Of a stretch of DNA of 7,864 bases, positions 5,821 to 7,864 are shown one piece after another; position 1 is the stretch's first letter; each line of letters starts with the position of its first letter. Below the pieces are notes generated by a model, which was given only the letters and a program-made list of their open reading frames with translations, did not search any database and was not told the origin of the DNA. Both the position numbers and the translations under genes were made by a program. The stretch is from Anaerolineae bacterium (GTDB taxonomy: Bacteria; Chloroflexota; Anaerolineae; Anaerolineales; Villigracilaceae). Location of the stretch: contig PMLN01000096.1 in the NCBI GenBank assembly GCA_003158885.1, positions 16,610 through 24,473 of the forward strand. Direction: 5' to 3'.

Positions 5821-5826
5821 ATTATA
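5821..5826 (-). promoter_or_regulatory. Candidate -10 box of the small membrane protein gene
   Basis: TATAAT on the minus strand implies a 5' leader of roughly 60 nt. No recognisable -35 is seen at 16-18 nt, so the call is tentative. Confidence 0.35.
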
Positions 5827-5881
5827 AACCTATTGTTTCCCTCCGCCGTTCTGCAATTTCTGGCTGTCGTTCAAGTGAAAG

Positions 5882-5890
5882 TGTTACAAT
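5882..5890 (+). promoter_or_regulatory. Candidate extended -10 box of the acyltransferase gene
   Basis: TGTTACAAT fits an extended -10 (TGN followed by TACAAT) and gives a leader of about 80 nt. The -35 region is poor, as expected for an extended -10 promoter. No riboswitch or attenuator fold was recognised in the leader. Confidence 0.45.
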
Positions 5891-5965
5891 ATTATTCAAG
5901 CTCGAATTTGATCTATCGGAAGTTTCTGCGCGTCTTAAGCTGCTCAGGGTGTTATTAACCACATA

Positions 5966-5971
5966 GAGGAG
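5966..5971 (+). promoter_or_regulatory. Ribosome binding site of the acyltransferase gene
   Basis: GAGGAG, 5 nt before ATG 5977, fixes the start. Confidence 0.75.
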
Positions 5972-5976
5972 AACCC

Positions 5977-6696
5977 ATGAAAGGCGATGCGCTGTATTGG
6001 TTCGTGTCTCATATGTTAGATGCATTCATTTGGGGCGGAGAATTGACAGGCGATGAAAACTTGCCCAACCAAGGCCCGGCGGTATATGTTTCCAACCATG
6101 CACTGGCCCTGGGACCAATTGCCGCAGCCGCCTCCCTGCCCGTTCGTATCCACCCGTGGGTGGTCGGCGACATGCTGGAGTGGGAAAAAGCCGCGGCGTA
6201 TTTGAACAAGGATTTCGTCGAACCGCAATTACACATCCCGCCGCCATTAAGCATGCCTCTGGCGCGCCTGATCTCGCAAGCCTCGGTGCGACTGCTGCGC
6301 GGCGTCGGCAGTATCCCCGTATGGCATGGAGGGGAAGCGCTCGAAACGTATCGCATCAGTCTGGAGCATTTATTGGCAGGACAAAGTTTATTGATCTTCC
6401 CCGAAGACCCCACCCAGGCGATGGACGAGCAATGCAAAATGACGCCGTTCATGAAAGGCTTTGCGCGCCTGGGTGAGTTATATTTCGAGCGGACACAGAA
6501 AATATTAAAGTTCTATCCGATTGCCGTGCATCCCGAACTACGGAAAGTGAAACTGGGCAAGCCGATCTCTTTTAATCCGAACAATAATCGGGCGAATGAA
6601 CGCGTGCGCATCCGAAGCGTGCTCGAGTCGATCATCCGCGGCATGTTCATCGAGATGACGCTGCAAGACTATGCGGGAATCCCTTTGCCGCATTAA
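5977..6696 (+). CDS. PlsC-like acyltransferase with divergent active-site motif
   Basis: A 239-residue protein with the layout of 1-acyl-glycerol-3-phosphate acyltransferases. Strand GPAVYVSNHALALG (33-46) is block I, GVGSIPV (109-115) is block II, LLIFPEDPTQ (138-147) is block III, and MKGFARLGELY (159-169) followed by KFYPIAVH (178-185) is block IV. In functional PlsC proteins, block I is NHx4D and block III is FPEGxR. Here H41 is present but the Asp position is Gly (G46), and block III reads FPEDPT. The His-Asp pair is therefore broken, so it may act on another acceptor, use a different base, or have lost activity. There is no clear N-terminal membrane helix, which suggests peripheral membrane association. 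It appears to be a single-gene unit with its own promoter, divergent from the small membrane protein gene. The fold assignment is fairly sure; the reaction is not. Confidence 0.72.
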   Translation: MKGDALYWFVSHMLDAFIWGGELTGDENLPNQGPAVYVSNHALALGPIAAAASLPVRIHPWVVGDMLEWEKAAAYLNKDFVEPQLHIPPPLSMPLARLISQASVRLLRGVGSIPVWHGGEALETYRISLEHLLAGQSLLIFPEDPTQAMDEQCKMTPFMKGFARLGELYFERTQKILKFYPIAVHPELRKVKLGKPISFNPNNNRANERVRIRSVLESIIRGMFIEMTLQDYAGIPLPH

Positions 6697-6711
6697 GAAA
6701 AACATCGTCCA

Positions 6712-6790
6712 TGTCACTCTGAGGCAGCATAGCGACGGCAGAGTTTCTGCTTTTGCAGCATTGAGACCCTTCGTTTCACTCAGGGCGACA
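6712..6790. repeat. 79-base interspersed repeat with imperfect terminal inverted repeats
   Basis: The ends TGTCACTCTGAG (6712-6723) and CTCAGGGCGACA (6779-6790) are inverted copies at 10 of 12 positions. The inner part includes GGCAGCATAGCGACGGCAGAG and a small GCAGA/TCTGC hairpin (6738-6750). The pattern matches the 'TGTCATTCTGAG ... CTCAGAATGACA' intergenic repeat that I recall as common in Chloroflexota and other environmental genomes. Its right end lies next to the -10 region of azlC. Confidence 0.65.
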
Positions 6791-6793
6791 ATT

Positions 6794-6799
6794 TAAAAT
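6794..6799 (+). promoter_or_regulatory. Candidate -10 box of azlCD
   Basis: TAAAAT, four bases after the repeat, would start transcription near 6806-6807. The leader would then be only a few bases long before GTG 6808 or ATG 6814. No clear -35 is seen. Confidence 0.35.
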
Positions 6800-6813
6800 A
6801 TTAATCGGTGATC

Positions 6814-7515
6814 ATGAATCAAAAAATGAAATCGTTCTGGGCGGGAGTTCGCGCCGAATCCCCGCTGCTGGTGGGAGTATTCCCGTTCGGATTGATCTAT
6901 GGCGCGCTGGCGCTCAGTTCGGGACTTGCGCCCTTCCCGGCACAGATGATGTCTTCCATTGTATTCGCCGGATCTTCGCAATTCGTCGCCGCCCAGCTGA
7001 TCCATGATTCCGCACCGGGACTGGTCATCGTCCTGACCATTGCAGTTGTCAACATGCGGCATATGCTGTACAGCGCCTCCGTGGCGCCGTATATCGAGCA
7101 CCTGCCGACGCGTTGGAAAGCATTGCTGGCTTATCTCCTGACCGATGAAGCCTATGCAGCCACCATCATCCACTATGAAGAGGAGGGTTTCACACCGACG
7201 AGTCATTGGTTCTTCCTCGGCGCGGGCGCGGCGCTATGGACCACCTGGCAGGTCAGCAGTGCGCTGGGGATCTTCATGGGCGCGGCGATTCCCGCGGCGT
7301 GGCCGCTCGATTTTGCCCTGCCACTGACGTTCATTGCGATGGTCATGCCCGTGCTAAAAGATAAACCGGTGGTGGCCGCGGCCTTATCGGCGGGGATGGT
7401 GGCACTGTTGGCCTACAGCCTGCCCTTCAAACTCGGTCTGATCCTGGCGGCGCTGGTTGGCATCTTGACCGGCACGCTTTTAGAGAATCGCAAATCCACA
7501 AGGGGGGTGCTGTGA
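6814..7515 (+). CDS. azlC: AzlC, branched-chain amino acid exporter large subunit
   Basis: A 233-residue integral membrane protein of the AzlC family. Characteristic stretches are GVRAESPLLVGVFPFGLIYG (11-30), the VFAGSSQF motif (50-57), VVNMRHMLYSASVAPY (78-93) and LTDEAYA (109-115). These are followed by several hydrophobic helices in the second half (about 132-225), including a pair near the C-terminus. AzlC with AzlD exports branched-chain amino acids and toxic analogues such as azaleucine from the cytoplasm. The length is typical. The start is given as ATG 6814, preceded directly by GGTGATC, which matches the part of the 16S anti-Shine-Dalgarno region closest to the start. GTG 6808 would add two residues and cannot be excluded. 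The stop codon overlaps the azlD start by 4 bases, so the two genes are co-transcribed and translationally coupled. No AzlB or Lrp regulator gene is adjacent. Confidence 0.92.
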   Translation: MNQKMKSFWAGVRAESPLLVGVFPFGLIYGALALSSGLAPFPAQMMSSIVFAGSSQFVAAQLIHDSAPGLVIVLTIAVVNMRHMLYSASVAPYIEHLPTRWKALLAYLLTDEAYAATIIHYEEEGFTPTSHWFFLGAGAALWTTWQVSSALGIFMGAAIPAAWPLDFALPLTFIAMVMPVLKDKPVVAAALSAGMVALLAYSLPFKLGLILAALVGILTGTLLENRKSTRGVL

Positions 7516-7826
7516 ATATCTGGCTGGTGATGTTATTGGGCGGCGCGCTGACGTTCGGGATGCGCCTGTCGTTCATTTATTTGTTCGGTCGTTTTGAAAT
7601 CCCCGCAACGGTGAAGCAAGCCCTGAGATTCGTACCGCCGGCGGTGTTATCCGCGATCATTGCACCGGCGTTGTTCATGCCGAATAATACCCTGGATCTA
7701 AATTGGAACAATTATCGTTTGATGGCGGGCGCAGTTGCGATCCTCGTCGCCTGGCGGACGAAGAATACGCTGTTGACAATTTTGGCAGGCATCATAGCAT
7801 TGCTGATTTTGCAAGTGGTATTTTGA
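7512..7826 (+). CDS. azlD: AzlD, branched-chain amino acid exporter small subunit
   Basis: A 104-residue membrane protein with the AzlD pattern. An N-terminal helix is followed by LTFGMRLSFIYLFGRFEIP (13-31), RFVPPAVLSAIIAPALF (39-55), a polar loop (56-68, the predicted outer face) and two C-terminal helices around 70-80 and 86-103. It is the obligate partner of AzlC in the exporter. The start is GTG 7512, overlapping the azlC TGA as GTGA. A G-rich ribosome binding site, AGGGGGG (7501-7507), lies 4 nt upstream, inside the azlC coding region. The length is usual for the family. Confidence 0.9.
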   Translation: MNIWLVMLLGGALTFGMRLSFIYLFGRFEIPATVKQALRFVPPAVLSAIIAPALFMPNNTLDLNWNNYRLMAGAVAILVAWRTKNTLLTILAGIIALLILQVVF

Positions 7827-7851
7827 AAGTAAAGACTCTTCAGGAGTTGCC

Positions 7852-7864
7852 GTGATTCTGTACA
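7852..7864 (+). CDS. Probable start of a further gene, cut by the window end
   Basis: GTG 7852 is preceded at 5 nt by AGGAG (7842-7846) and opens M-I-L-Y before the window ends. It lies 25 bases after the azlD stop with no terminator between, so it may belong to the same transcript. Too little is present to identify a product. Confidence 0.45.

Noticed and set aside
6009..6476. Frames overlapping the acyltransferase gene in both directions
   Set aside because: They are shadows of the intact 239-codon gene, which has its own ribosome binding site and conserved motifs.
1..7864. CRISPR arrays, tRNA or rRNA genes, transposases, toxin-antitoxin or known defence genes
   Set aside because: No regularly spaced repeats, cloverleaf or rRNA signatures, or protein motifs of such systems were seen. 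sbcC alone is a housekeeping repair gene.

Overview
This window reads as part of a chromosome from an uncultured-type Chloroflexota bacterium, most likely class Anaerolineae. The evidence is the moderate GC content, a Thr/Pro-rich stalk protein of the kind common there, short palindromic intergenic repeats, and the protein types present. This placement is inferred from style; no rRNA or marker gene is present to confirm it.

Layout. Positions 1-636 hold the 3' part of a DUF6159-type integral membrane protein gene. After a 90-base gap filled by a hairpin-forming repeat comes a Gpt-like phosphoribosyltransferase gene (726-1241), followed by a likely terminator. Positions 1242-1596 hold no intact gene, only what looks like the C-terminal remnant of a family 2 glycosyltransferase on the minus strand. 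A complete SbcC/Rad50-type ATPase gene lies on the minus strand (1597-3651) without an sbcD partner beside it. Positions 3652-4065 form a divergent intergenic region. It carries a 9-base tandem repeat and a 116-base element with 10-bp perfect terminal inverted repeats and internal arms that can pair in two ways.

From 4066 to 4590 there is a short signal-anchored protein with a long Thr/Pro tail. A 17-bp dyad and a TATAAT box then precede a peptidase S51-like gene (4721-5434). That gene converges on a small three-helix membrane protein (5476-5751, minus), and the two share a strong hairpin terminator. Divergent from the small gene is a PlsC-like acyltransferase gene (5977-6696) that lacks the usual catalytic Asp. 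A 79-base interspersed repeat follows. The window ends with an overlapping azlC-azlD pair for branched-chain amino acid export (6814-7826) and the probable first codons of another gene at 7852.

The only clear functional unit is the azlCD pair. The other genes look like independent housekeeping or accessory transcription units. No complete new multi-gene system is visible. The least explained material is non-coding: the nested palindromic element at 3893-4008, the dyad at 4624-4673, and two genes (sbcC and the Thr/Pro protein) whose -10 boxes lie exactly 7 nt from the ATG, which suggests leaderless transcripts.
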